Origin: Schistocephalus solidus
Taxonomy: Eukaryota; Platyhelminthes; Cestoda; Diphyllobothriidea; Diphyllobothriidae
NCBI GenBank assembly: GCA_017591395.1
Contig: WEDG01004211.1
Span: 149,016-213,015, forward strand
Direction: 5' to 3'
DNA: 64,000 nucleotides
Below the pieces are notes generated by a model that saw only the letters and a list, made by a program, of their open reading frames with translations, did not search any database and was not told the DNA's origin. The position numbers and the translations under genes are program-made. Within the stretch, counting starts at the first letter, position 1. Each line of letters starts with the position of its first letter. Positions 11,864 through 23,924 of the stretch are shown here, piece by piece.

Positions 11864-14800
11864 CATTATTATTAGCCGGATAAAAAAGAACAAGTAGTGA
11901 AATGTGGACGAAAATCAGTAGCCAACCTTATCAGGCCCAAAGCAAAGCAATTGACAAGAAATTAAAGTCGGATAATATTGGATATTTTGTCTGATAAACA
12001 ACGGCATCTCGTGAGAAAGGACTCTCAAGAGCGGTTTTAATGTGAGAAGTTTAGACGCCAGAAAACTCTCATGATTTTCCAATGAAACAGGATAAAAAAG
12101 CCTGGTTTAGTTATCATAATGTAATGGACCTCCAGTAGCCCATGTTAAGGCTTGGACACGACACAGTTTATCAAATAAAACTAATTTAGGCTGAATGTTC
12201 AGCCTACGCTAGGCCTTACGCATGGAACACTCCGACCATTTTTTGCACAGAATCGGGTTCGAAAATAGGAATGCTTTATAGCATACCCTAGGAAGTTACC
12301 TTCCTCTTTTCAACCCTTTTATACACGAAAACATTTTCTCGGGCAAAATAAACGTCTGGATTAAAGGATTCGTGAGTGAGACACAGAATCATGCCCCCAC
12401 CCCCGATAATACTGGTGGCCTGTGGTAAGCTCAAAGGAGAGTAGAGTTAAGGTCACGTTTAGGGCAAAGTTGTATTTAGGAATTGGGGTTAAGTTTATTT
12501 TATATGGATATGTGATTCAAGGTGAGTGTTTGGGCTTCTGCGATCGCTCGGGAATAGGCTGTTTCCTGGAAGTTAGTGGAATGCCACCAGCATTACTGGG
12601 GGAGAAAGTTGGTTCTCTTCCATACCTTTACTGATTCGCGCGTGAACGAGCATACTGGTTTCCATTCTGTCCTGCTGAGGGACGGTGAAGTAACTTGGAG
12701 ATCTAGTCCACTTAAAGTATAAAACCTTATTTTCGTAACATATTCTGAGTCTTACTTGATAGTTTCGTTCTCAAAATGCCTCCTTTACACTTTGTGGCTC
12801 ATGCTTAGTGAACGGCGAAAATACAATTCTGCAAAGGTTCCTTTGAATTAAAAATGCGCTAAAATCTAGACAAAACACTTCTGTCTACCAAAGGTCATCG
12901 GATATACTTTAGGTTCATGCTACGTTGAGAGTATGAATTGATATTTGCCCGTTTACTCCTGCCTGAGGACTAAAGGTGGAATCAATAGAAAGGTTCTGCT
13001 ATGCTTCTCAAGTTACGTCCAAAATGAGGATAATAATAAAAGAAGAATAGTGTTTAAACAAGCGCAGAAACAGCTGGGCAAAGAAGATCAAAATGAATTG
13101 AACGTATTTCCTCAAACCCCGGTTTCCGATCATTTTTGCCTAGAAAGCATGCTTGTTATACCTTAATGTCTATTGTTCCAAGTTCATATGCTTGTGAAAA
13201 AATGTGTAAATTCCACCTTACAACCGAACCGTTGAAAAGAACACATTTAGAGATGAAATGACACCACTTTTGGCAACGTTTACGACCTTTCATTGAGAAC
13301 GTACACTACAGGTTATACATTTGTAGAAAAAATGTTATCAGGGTAGATGCATCACTGTGAAATCCATGCGCAGGGACTTTTAGAATGCGTTAAGATAACT
13401 CCAGTCACTGGCGTTGCACAGTAAGGTTCGCGAGTTTTTCTAAATTCTTGAATATACCGTAGAATTAATTTTAGCTGACAGCTGCTGCCTTCTAAATAGA
13501 ACTGTTCATAAAACAAAAATTATCTTTTTTCATCACTTTTTTTGGCTTCAGTGAAATAACAGCAATGCATAAGGACGATTGAATCGTGTACCATAGGCAA
13601 CTTTTGTAGGAAATGTTAATTTACTAGGAATTTTCCACATTTACCCTGCCTTGGAACATAGTACACGTAGACAGTGCTTTATAAAATATGTTTCTTTGTC
13701 AAAATTTGAAGTGTAAAAACGAGGAACTAAGAGACCAGGTAGACGTGATTGCGAATGTTTTTACCACACTGCTAACACAGGCACTAGCTTAAAGGCCAGT
13801 CGTGTTTTGCCGATGTTTTCATATCTGCATGACACACTGTACCTATGTTTGGAATATAGTTAAAAGTTTGTCATACAAAATTATACTAATCGTAGTGCTA
13901 ATTTGTGTAGAATAGGAATTACGTGCTCATCAGGAAGAAGTTAATAGACTTCAACTCAGACATCCAGGGAAATTATCGAGCTGGTGATGGCCCATGCACT
14001 TAACTCCAAGTATCACACTGAACAGTTTCCGAAATTACTAGCTTAACATGTGGTTGTAACGTGCCGGAAGGTTACCTTTCTCCAGGAATTCACAATTCAG
14101 CACTTACCTACTGGACATATACCAGAATGCGCTGATGAACAGTAATATTCGCATTTGCTCTACGCAGTAGCACTGTGTCGGTAGAAAATGTGCCCACTTG
14201 TTCTGCTATTTCCTGCCCTGGGAGAATTTTGAGACAAATGCATGAGCACAACGCAGTAAGGTTGCAGCTACAGCTAACGTTATTCATCTGGAGTGTAGGG
14301 TATGCCGCTGCAGTGCGTAAATGCGGATGACTGCTTTGACAAGTTTTGTTCCAGCCAATTAAACCTAAAGTTTAAAGGAACTCCTAACATGCTATTAAGA
14401 TGACATTAGTTTTTCACGTAGTGCATTTTGAATTAAAAGTGTTTTTCCGGGTATCACTGACTGCTACGATTACCAAACAATGAACCGTATGTCCATACGT
14501 TATTCCAGGTTTTTTGCGAAATTCGTTTAAGTCGTACTCGAAAACGACCCACATTTTTTGTTTTATAAAGGTAAATAAATGCTCTGACCAGTTAAGTCGT
14601 GGAGCGGGTGTATGAACCAAAGAAAAAAAGGTTTTAAGAGGAAGCATATGTCAACTGCGCACCGTTAGAGCTCCTAACACAAGGTCTATCTTATCTCGCA
14701 CTTAAATGTTTATGGACGCGAACCCTACCGGGTTTTGTAGTTATAATCGCAATCTACCGTGCTTCTATGCAAGTAGAAACAGCTAGGGAAATTTTGAAAA

Positions 14801-15539
14801 ACCAGACCCACGATGGACATTAGAAACCTCCGTTCCATATATCAAAAATCTGCATTTCTAAATGTTTCCTGACAGCTTTCTATTAGTATTCAGCCCCACA
14901 AGTTCTAAAGACGACAAATAGCCTTTTTTTACGGCAAATTCACCAAAACCCGAGATGAAATACTGCGCTTCAACTGGGTTACCGATACGAAGTGACATAA
15001 CTTGGGTTAAAATTTTCAATAACATCTGCATAAGAGTATATTTTAACATAGTTTAACCTAATTGTCAAAACTCCCGCAGTCTAAAGTTATATACGATAGA
15101 CTAAGGACGGAGGTTACTTGCCTGGGACGAGCAGGAAGGACGGGCAGGTCGAATTAATGTCGGGTGCATTGTATCCTTTGCTGCAATAGGCACGCCCATA
15201 GGTTGTGTGAACGTTCGGTATTGAGACGATGTAGGACATCAGACTGATGAGCGATAACATAACTCACGTTCCTCTTGTTTTACTACCGACCTGTACGTTT
15301 GAATAAGTGAAAAGTAGTGGGCAAGGAGCCAGTAGCACGAGATTCTGACGTGGACTTTTATAACGCTTTTGTGCTGGCCGCCTTCCCCTAACTTTTTGTA
15401 TTTTTTGCAACCTGCAGATATCGGCCCGTAATTGAAAATGCGTGTATTTTTGCGCCCAGTTTATCCCCCCTGCACAACAATATGTTGACAAAGGGGTGGG
15501 GGGCAGGAAGTTGGCAATCCTTTCCGTTTTCACATGGTG
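10331..15539. other. Long intergenic stretch
   Basis: Apart from the ATT microsatellite at 11.8 kb and a weak TTAGGG-like tract near 12.43-12.52 kb, I recognise nothing. Open frames are all under 80 codons and without domain signatures. Confidence 0.5.
11805..11874. repeat. (ATT)n microsatellite
   Basis: About 70 bp of ATT triplets with a single ATC interruption near the right end. Any poly-isoleucine translation is an artefact of the repeat. Confidence 0.95.
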
Positions 15540-16114
15540 ACTAGGCAGTAGCTCAGGCGGATGCCAGACTCAGTCAGACGCGCTCACAAGTCCTCTGCCC
15601 GGCGCAGACGCAGTAGTGTTTAAAAATTAAAGAAATGAATGAGAGCCAGCTGTGGATGTGACAGCCAGCAAGCGGGGTTCTCAAAACAATTTAGGCAACA
15701 AGCGCTTGCGCTTGCGTAAGGCGGCTGCGAGCACTTCATTTCTTACGCGTGAGTTGCTCGAGGAAAAGTGAATGCCTCAGAGTGCATCCTTTATTATTGC
15801 AGTGGGGATTAATTAGGCAGAAGTTCCGGGACTGGTATCATCTATGTAAACAGCAGCAGCCTCAGCAGCAGCAACAACAGCAGAGCTGGCTGCTAGACGT
15901 GACATCAGAGGGAGAGCACACACACGCGCGCAATATTATGACTTCCTTCCTCTTAACTGCCCTGTAAAGCACCACTTGCCGGAGGCAAACTGCACGATGC
16001 GGTCTCCTACATCTTTTTCCCCAAAGTACACGATTGCCATCGTTTATAAAACCCAGAACAGATTTCGTTCGAATGATGATCACTGGTAACCTATTCTTCA
16101 GGCTTGCTCTCGGG
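15540..16114. other. Left flank of retrotransposon copy A, with a CAG tract
   Basis: The composition becomes richer in G and C before the element. A short interrupted CAG/CAA run lies at about 15851-15884. No gene is recognised. The sequence shared between copies A and B starts only at about 16115, so this is flank or a leader part missing from B. Confidence 0.4.
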
Positions 16115-16720
16115 TGGGCTTATGTGTGTGTGTCCTCTCCCGGGGTGAAGGAGTACTAGTTAGGGGAAGCACCACACAGATAGCCTTTGGTCGCTCCATT
16201 TGTCTCGTACAGGTGGTGAATGCTCCTGTGGCCGCCTCTAACTGGTACCCAACTCTCACCTGTGGCTCCTCGAAGTTGGGTTCTTCCCAGCGGCCACATC
16301 CCGGGCAACCGTCACGAACGGCGGGCTAAACCAGGTGAGGGTCTCCGGTGTTGTGTGTGCTTCCACAGCCGGTATGACTGACTCCCGAAATTCCCACCTC
16401 CCCCTTCTCAAAAAGTCCTATGGTGGGGGCGACAGCAACCCCGTAGGCGGTCCAGGCTCATTCGGGTCGTTCTCCCACTAAAAAAACCGTGACCCATATT
16501 GGAGTTCGGCAGCCGTCTGGGATGTCCGAGCAGCCCTATTTAGGGACAGCACTGCTTGCCTCCTCGCGGAGGAAGGGGTTAAAAAAGGTGCCTTAAAAAA
16601 TGCTGGTTGTCACGTCTTCTGCAGCCGGCCGCGGCTCGCAGATCGCAAAATACGTGGTCGTAAAACTCAAACAAACGGCAATACCACCCATCCAAATCCC
16701 CCTCGCCATACCCTCCAGGC
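16115..16720 (+). other. Copy A 5' leader
   Basis: This part matches copy B 30430-29811 in reverse complement almost throughout, for example around GTACTAGTTAGGGG, the CATTTGTCTCGTACAGG block and GGTCGTTCTCCCAC. Part of the conceptual translation agrees between copies, but that is expected from high DNA identity and A has a stop where B is open. I therefore treat it as untranslated leader or internal promoter, not as an ORF1. Confidence 0.6.
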
Positions 16721-16723
16721 TGC

Positions 16724-17600
16724 TTGGTGAGTCCACTCACACTAGCAGCCTGGAATGTTCGTTCTTTTTTAGACAATCGTAGGAGCAACCGTCCGGAACG
16801 GAGGACAACGCTAGTCGCTCGGGAACTGGCGCGCTACAAGGTGGACATTGCTGCTCTCAGCGAGACCGATAAGCTGAGCAGGGTCAGCTGGAGGAGGTGG
16901 GTGCCGGCTACACCTTCTGGAGCGGCCGGCCAAAGGCAGAGCGACGTGACGCTGGTGTCGCCTTTGCCATCTGGAACGACATCGGGGGACATCTGCACTG
17001 TCTGCCGCAGGGTATCAGTGATCGCCTGATGAGCTTCCACCTGCATCTTCGGGGAGACGAATTCGCCACCATCGTCAGCGCCTACGCCCCCCAATGACGA
17101 GTTCTGATGCGGCAAAGGACAAATTCTACGAGGAGCTGCATGCCCTGCTGGTGACTGGGCCGAAGGTCGACAAGTTAATTGTCCTTGGTGACTTCAACGC
17201 CCGCGTCAGGACGGACCACGCTGCCTGGCAGGGAGTGCTGGGTGCCCACGGTCTCGGTAGCTGTAACGATAACGGCCTTCTTCTTCTTCTTCTTCTTCTT
17301 CTTCTTCTTCTTCTTCTTCTTCTTCTTCTTCTTCTTCTTCTTCTTCTTCTTCTGCGAACCTGTGCGGAATGCCGTCTCCTGCTGACCAACACCTTCTTCC
17401 ACCTTCTGACGCGGGAGAAGGCCACGTGGATGCACCCTCGGTCGCGGCGCTGTCAGTTGCTGGACTATGTTCTCGTCCGGAGGCGAGATCAACAGGACGT
17501 GCTGGTAACCAAGGCGATCCACGATGCCAATGATTGGACAGATCACCACATCGTTATCTCCCAGATGAGGCTCCGACTGCAACCCCGACAAAAGCTCCAA
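16724..17600 (+). pseudogene. Copy A EEP (APE-type) endonuclease, frameshifted
   Basis: Spread over three frames are the usual landmarks of an exonuclease-endonuclease-phosphatase domain: an N-terminal LAAWNVRSF, YKVDIAALSET with the catalytic Glu, the VSAYAP motif, GDFNARV with the catalytic Asp and Asn, and a C-terminal DWTDH with the catalytic His (natural form SDH/TDH). In a live element this enzyme nicks target DNA to prime reverse transcription. A frameshift follows the SET motif near 16.87 kb. At 17,094 a TGA stop overlaps an ATG (ATGA), and the frame changes there. Between the Asn-Gly-rich strand and RTCAE, a CTT run has inserted a long poly-leucine stretch that should destroy the fold. 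Confidence 0.85.
17277..17353 (+). repeat. (CTT)n expansion inside the endonuclease
   Basis: About 26 perfect TTC/CTT triplets sit exactly where copy B has only a handful of leucine codons (CTCCTTCTTCTG). The run is in frame, so it encodes some 25 extra leucines; the complement and other frames read as poly-Lys/Arg and poly-Phe. It is a lineage-specific microsatellite expansion within a transposon copy. Confidence 0.95.
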
Positions 17601-19848
17601 GGTAAGCGGCCACCAAGTAAGTTAAATAATCTTTTGTTAAATTTGCCTGCTCACTGTTTTAATTTCAGCAACCAAATAACCCAGAAACTGGAGAACATGC
17701 ATGCTCCAGATAATTAAGCAACCGGGGAGACACGATGGTGTCAACTGCGAAATGTCATCCAGTCCACCGCCCTCGATGTACTCGGACGCGCACACCGTCG
17801 ACACCAGGACTGGTTTGACGACAATGACGCCGACACCAGCAACTTACTCGCGGAGAAGAATAGACTACACAAAGCCTACATGGACCTTCGGACTGACACC
17901 ACCAAAGCAGCCTTTTTCAGATGCCGGCGCCTTGTACAACAACGGCTGCGGGAGATGCAGGATGCCTGGATGATCCGAAAGGCTGAGGAAATCCAGGGGT
18001 ATGCGGACCGCAATGAAATGAAAAACTTTTTCAAAGCCCTCAAGGTCATCTACGGCCCGTGTATCAAGGGGTCCGCACCGCTGCTCAGCTCTGACGGCAC
18101 AACACTGCTGACAGAGAAATCGCAAATTCTGAAGCGCTGGGCCGAGCACTTCAGAAGTGTCCTTAATTGCTCATCAGCCATCTCCGATGCTGCCGTTGAC
18201 CGGCTCCCTCAAGTGGACACGAACAATGACCTGGATCTGCCGCCTTCCCTACCAGAAACCATCCGGGCCGTGCAGCAGCTTTCCAGCGGTAAAGCATCGG
18301 GATCCGGTGAAATCCCACCGGAAATCTACAAGCACGGTGGGCCCCGGCTGATGGCAGAACTAACAACACTTCCAGGAGATGTGGTGCAAAGGAAAAGTTC
18401 CTCAGGATTTCATAGACGCTACCATCGTCCATCTCTACAAACAGAAGAGAAACCGGCAACTCTGTGATAATCACAGAGGCATCTCGTTGGTCAACATCGC
18501 CGGCAAGATCTTCGCCCGTATCCTTCTCAATCGTCAGAACGGTCACCTAGAACAAGGCCTGCTCACGGAAAGCCAATGTGGCTTCCGATGACACTGTGGA
18601 ACAACCAACATGATCTTTGCCACCCGTCAGTTACAAGAGAAGTGCCAGTAGATGCGAAACCACTTATACACTTCCTTCGTGGATCTGATGAAAACCTTTG
18701 ACACGGTGAATCACGATGAACTGTGGAAATTTTTTTAGAATTTCGGCTGTCCTGAGCGGTTCACGCACATGGTGCGTCAGCTTCATGACGGGATGACGGC
18801 GCGTGTCACTGACAATGGGACGGTATCCGAAGCATTCGCAGTGACCAACAGAGTGAAGCAGGGCTGCGTATTGGCTCCCACCCTGTTCAGTCTCATGTTT
18901 TCGGCTATTCTGATGGACGCCTACCGTGATGAGCAGCCTGGTATCCGCATCGCCTACAGAACTGACGGGCACCTTCTCAACAGTCGGTGTATGCAGGCCA
19001 CAAAGTGCAAGTCTACGGCTACAGTCCATGACTTGCTCTTTGCGGACGACTGCGCCCTTAACACCGTGACGGAGGAGGACATGCAAAGGAGCATGGGGCT
19101 CTTCGCCACAGGCTGCGCCAATTTCGGATTAACAATCAGTACAGCCAAAACGGTTGTCATGCACCAACCGCCATCTAGCGCGGAATACAATGCTCCCCGA
19201 ATCAATGTCAACGGCACTCAACTCATAAATGTTGAAAACTTTGCTTATCTGAGAAGCATACTGTCAGGCAACACGAGAATCGACAACGAGGTTTCTCAAT
19301 GGATCTCCAAAGCCCTTCAAACCTTCGGCCGGTTGCAGGTTTATGTGTGGAACCACCACGGTATTCGCCTGAATACCAAACCGAAGATGTACAAGACCGT
19401 CGTCTTGACGACACTCCTTTACGGAAGGGAGACCCGGACCGTCTACTCGAGCCAAGCCAGACAGCTGAATCACTTCCATCTCAGCTGCCTCCGCAGAATA
19501 CTAAAGCTGAGATGGCAAGACTGTACCCTGGACACGAAAGTACTGGAGCGAACCGGAATCCTCAGCATCCATGCCATGCTGCGGAAAGTGCAACTGCAAT
19601 GGATTGACCACCTGGTGTGAATGGAAGAAGAACGACTACTCAAACTAATTTTCTATTGAGATGTTGCTACGCGTGCTCACCGACCCGGAGATCAAAAGCG
19701 ACCCTACAAAGACACTTTGAAGAAATCTCTGTAGCAACTGTAAATCAATCCGGTGACCTGTTAGGACCTCGCCCAAGATAACTTGGCATGAAGAAAGTCC
19801 ATAAATACTGGTGCAGCAATCTGTGAGGCCAACCGGATCACCGCTGCT
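17601..19848 (+). pseudogene. Copy A reverse transcriptase, multiply disrupted
   Basis: Linker plus RT. From 17.88 to 18.36 kb one frame holds the N-terminal RT region (FRCRRLVQQRLREMQDAW, KNFFKALK, EHFRSVLN). A ~2-bp loss near 18.37 kb shifts the frame; the next runs [15 protein letters not shown] to QCGF and stops at a TGA near 18.59 kb. A third frame (18769-19620) holds [13 protein letters not shown], the catalytic FADD box, and the thumb/connection segment ending with [11 protein letters not shown], then a TGA at 19,618. The FVDL.K.FD box lies between stops near 18.68 kb. Past 19.62 kb the Tyr/Lys-rich connection to the fingers is further degraded. It cannot encode an active RT. Confidence 0.9.
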
Positions 19849-20766
19849 ATGGCCAAAAGGGCGGCTTGTAAGTCACAAACACCGCGGATCAACACCGAAA
19901 ATTCCCAAGCCATGCCAACGTGCCCACGCTGTTTACGCCCATTGCGCGCGCGAATCGGCCTGGTCGGATATCTTCAAACTCAATTCAACAACAATCCCAC
20001 AACATATACTTCGGCAACACCTGCCTCAGACCCCATGACGACGACCACCACAACCACTGATAACAAACTCATCGATGCCCCGCCACCCATGATCACCGAC
20101 AACATCCTCCCTTCTCCACCTTCTGCGCCGATCACGGCGACGTACACCGCTTGTCCCAGTCCCGCCATCTCAGTAACCACCTCCGACTACCTGCCACCTG
20201 CTACCTCCACCACCACCACCGCCTCCAGTACCAGCGATGGGGAATCGGTACTAACCTGTCCTCCTTGCACTCGCACATTAACCTCACACATCGGCCTGGT
20301 CGGTCACTTGTGAATCCATCGCACAGAGACTGGTGAACTAGTGCCTGGAGCACCAAAACACATCAAGGACCACCGCCTCCAATACCCTCACTGCCCCTGC
20401 GCATTCACTCACCGCATGGGCCTGCTCGGTCACATGTGCATCCAAGAAAGCGGAATCCACCGCAATGCCAACAGATCTTGCGCACCCATATTCCTCCCAG
20501 GAACTCGACTACCAGTATCAGCAGCAGATTCCCCCCAGACTCTGCCTCTCCTGACCTATCCTATCCTCATTATCTCCAGATATGCACATCACGCATCGGC
20601 CTGATCAGTCACTTGCGAATCCATCGCACAGTGACTGGTGAACCAGTGCCAGGAACACCAACATACACCCACTGCACCTGTCTCAACTGTCTAAACTGCC
20701 CACACACACATTCCCACACAACATGGGCATATTAGATCACATGCGTCTGCATGAAAACCCGCGGTA
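19849..20766 (+). pseudogene. Copy A C2H2 zinc-finger tail, disrupted
   Basis: This is the C-terminal region after the RT. Traces of all the fingers seen in copy B are visible but spread over frames. The first is [18 protein letters not shown], with the expected His replaced by Tyr. Then come CPPCTRTLTSHIGLVGHL followed by an in-frame TGA and [23 protein letters not shown], and a later degenerate pair. The Thr/Pro-rich spacer with ACC/CCA runs is shared with B. The fingers probably bound the element's RNA or DNA; that role is inference. Confidence 0.8.
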
Positions 20767-22295
20767 GAACCCCACCGGTTATACCACAAGACTACATCTC
20801 TCCTCATCAGCCTATGCGCCTCACATGATCACATGCAACACCACAAAACACATGCTCTCAGTCTGCATAACTGATTGAGAGGCAAGTATGATCCTCGGCT
20901 CCTTCTATGTGTGGCCCCTCTGTTGCATGTGATCTGAGCTTAAGAATATCACGGGGCGATAAGTGCCGTGGTTTAGAAGGTTGCCAACTGACAATTACAC
21001 TCAGCCCTGGCAGTAAGTCTAATGTATGTTGTGTAGAGTGGTTAACTGGTGGTTTAAGAGTCAGCCTGCGATGGCTCCTTTTTAACGTGACCTCTGGCTA
21101 TCTCAAACACGTAAGATTTGAACATTTAAACACCCTGATGTTTGAAATCCTGGTGCTTGTGTTTGGGTGACAAGGTCTTGTACTTAGTACGCATAGACGA
21201 GGTCAGCAGATGCTGCACCCACTTCCGCATCTGACAACTGACTGGTTCGGACGGTGGTCTGATTGTGGGGGTGGGGGAGAGAGTGAGGTCGACAGTTCAG
21301 CGCATTTTCCTCACTATAAACAATCTGACGCACTTGAAACTATCAAAGTGCGCTAAAAGCCATGGCGTGGAAGGTTGCCAACTGACGGGATAACTCGGAC
21401 TGCGTGGTCAGTCTAGTGTGTGTTTTGTGTGGAGGGGCTGGCTGGCAGACTGAGAGTCAAGCTGCAATGGCTTCTTCTTAATGTGGCATTTATGGCACTC
21501 CCACTCAGTGGGATCCGAGCCAGGTGTGGTGGTACGCCGAGGGGCGGCTCCGGCCGCACCAGCCACCTGCGCCCTCTCCCGCCTCCGGTCTTATTGACTC
21601 TGTCAGGGCACTGGGCTCAGGTGGGCGATGTTAAGAGAGTGTGGTAGTTGCAGCGCAAGGCTAATATCACTTAAAACTAATTCACGCGCAAATCACCGTC
21701 CCTGCACCACCTGGTCTGGAGCATACGGTGGACATCGTCGGACCATGACGGTCAAACTGCCATTCGCCCACATCAAACAGCTGACCGGCTCTGACGGTGG
21801 TCTGCTTTTCGGGGTGGGTGAGAGAGTGAGGTCGTCGGCTCAGCGCATTTTCCTGACTATTAGCAATCTGACGCACGTGCAACTATCACGGTACGCTACA
21901 AGCCATGGCTTGGAAGGTTGCCAACTGACCGCGTTGTCAGTCCAGTGCGTGTTTTGTGAGGTGTGGCTGACTGACGCAATGAGGGTTAGGCTATAATGGC
22001 ATCTTTTATGTTGCCATTATGAAACCATAACTCGGTTGGCATTTGAGCCACCCGTCTCTTGTTTTGTTGTGTTGTATTTTGCTGTTGAACCACAGTTCGT
22101 GGGCCTACGCCCTTTCCCATCTTCGGTCTTCTTTATGCTGTCTGGACACCGGCTTCAGGTTAGGCGTGGAACCGAGAGTGAGTTAGACGCAGCGCATGTC
22201 TATTCTCACTATAATCCAGCGCAAGTCACCGTCCTGGCGCAGCATACGGTGGACATTGTTGGACACGACGGTCGAACTAACGTGTGTGCGCCAGA
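20767..22295 (+). repeat. Copy A modular 3' region
   Basis: After the last finger the sequence consists of irregular tandem modules. Each opens with a variant of GCCGTGGCTTGGAAGGTTGC (at about 20965, 21359 and 21901) and runs through a GACTGAGAGTCA-like block, TGGCTCCTTCTTAA and, in some units, GGGATCCGAGCCAGGTGTGG and CTCACTATAAACAATCTGACGC. The same modules, in the same orientation relative to the coding part, follow copy B's fingers and copy D's. I therefore read them as the element's 3' UTR rather than an unrelated satellite. Confidence 0.75.
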
Positions 22296-23924
22296 GCCCG
22301 GTAGGAAGGCTTTCATCAGACCGATCCTCAAAGCATAAGGCACAAAACGGCGGTAGTATTTGCAGAGTAAACACAGAACGGACAGTCTCGGCAAGCACCA
22401 TCTGATAACGCACAGCCTTGAATGCTGGGAATGCTACCGTTTTTGCTCCCAGGTGCAGTACAGCACGTGCCTGCTGTCTTTACCGTTTTCAGTTGCAGGC
22501 GCCGAAGGTTGGTCTCAGAGCATGTTAGATGAGAGAAAAAACGAAAAATAAGTAAGAGTAAACATGCCTTGTTTTCCAAAACCCAGTTGGACTGAAATCC
22601 CAACTAAACTAAAGGAAAAGGCTAATTTCTTATTATGACATTCAAATATTTGGGGTTCTTTGGTACCAGCGCTGCAGTGCACACAAATCGACACAATAGG
22701 AAATCCGAAACCCGTTGTCTCTGCATGTTGTCGGTTAACATTTTGTTTTAAATGTTGGATAACACGGGCAGATGGCGGAATGAGGATGAGGCTTAAAATC
22801 TCTAACCTATTTGCAGAATAAGTCTAAGATCAGTCGAAGCCTGAATTTTTGCCACCGATAACTTGGATAGCTTATTTGTTATTATGGCATCCGATAGACT
22901 AGCGAACGTTAAATAAGTTTTCAATAGCCCTCCCTCTGACTTTTAGCTCACAATATATAAAGATAAAATACAACAGTTGCTCGTCTTTGATGCTTGAATT
23001 ACACACAGACGTATGGGCCAACTTCACACAGAAAGATGATTGACCCTACGAAGCCCAAAATATCACGAGTACCGCACAATTGCGCACGAAAACGAGTGTT
23101 AGAAGGATCGTTCAAAGTGTAAAAACATGCTGCTGCAAACGGGAGTAACGAAATCTGGGCATGTGGTATCTGTGGTCTAAATTTGCTAGAAACGACTGCC
23201 AACATTTTTTTGGCCCTCATCTGCGTACTGTAGGCAACAGGTTGTAGTGCCCTGAAGTTTGACGGGGTATCATCTGTGTTGGAGAGTTACCATACACAAA
23301 AGACGCGCGAAAATTGGGCACCAATTAGGGACCCCTTCAAACCTTGCCCACCCGCGTGCGCAGCTCGTCATTTCCTGTTTTTTGGCCTCTCAAGGTTCCC
23401 TAACCGGGGTTTCAGCATACGTTCGGTTGACCCAACTTTCTTTGTGCACGCCCAATGTACTTGCATCCGCGCCTATAAAGGTTGTTTCAAAATACTGACC
23501 GATTTCCAAAAAAAACAGTTATTCTTGAAAAATTGAACACTATCTATGTTAAAAATAGTCAAAGTATGATCCACGATAATCTGTGCATTTCTGCCGTCTG
23601 GAAAGCGGAGCACCTATGCCTTGGCGATAAAAACCCACTGGCTGTGAGGCTAAAAAACGTTGAATCCCGCTTACATCTCCGGTTTGTCCTTGAAACTTTC
23701 GTTGTCTTTAAAATTGTCTAGATGCTTGAAAAATGGTAGGCAGTGGGCGAAAGATTGGCAGCATATGGAGAATGTGATCGTCAAGTATTCAAAGTTATGG
23801 AAATTTCCTTATGCCATAATGGCAACAGGCGGCCAGGCATTGTCGCAGAGCAGTACTGGGCCAAGTCAATTCACTAATCTGGGTCTCATTTCTCCCAAGT
23901 GAACATTCAATTCTTCGATTTGCT
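22296..23924. other. Spacer between convergent copies A and B
   Basis: About 1.6 kb of sequence not shared by the two arms. A patch around 23.26-23.50 kb is more GC-rich and open in two plus frames (79 and 86 codons), but I recognise no domain. It is the centre of the giant inverted repeat. Confidence 0.6.

Larger units (their letters stand above)
16115..22295 (+). mobile_element. Zinc-finger-tailed non-LTR retrotransposon, copy A (dead)
   Basis: A full-length but decayed element on the plus strand: leader (16.12-16.72), EEP endonuclease (16.72-17.60), linker and reverse transcriptase (17.60-19.85), C2H2 finger tail (19.85-20.77) and a modular 3' region (20.77-22.3). Limits come from where it stops matching copy B: on the left just after a short TG run, on the right just after GACGGTCGAACT followed by CGTGTGTG. 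Frameshifts and in-frame stops occur throughout, so no functional product is expected. The RT and EEP organisation is that of an APE-type non-LTR element. RTE-like is my best clade guess and is not settled. Confidence 0.9.

Noticed and set aside
11688..11897. ORF with poly-isoleucine
   Set aside because: It is the ATT microsatellite translated; there is no other coding evidence.
17175..17600. Minus- and alternate-plus-frame ORFs with long poly-Lys, poly-Arg or poly-Phe runs
   Set aside because: They are readings of the CTT microsatellite in other frames. The real frame is the endonuclease with poly-Leu on the plus strand.
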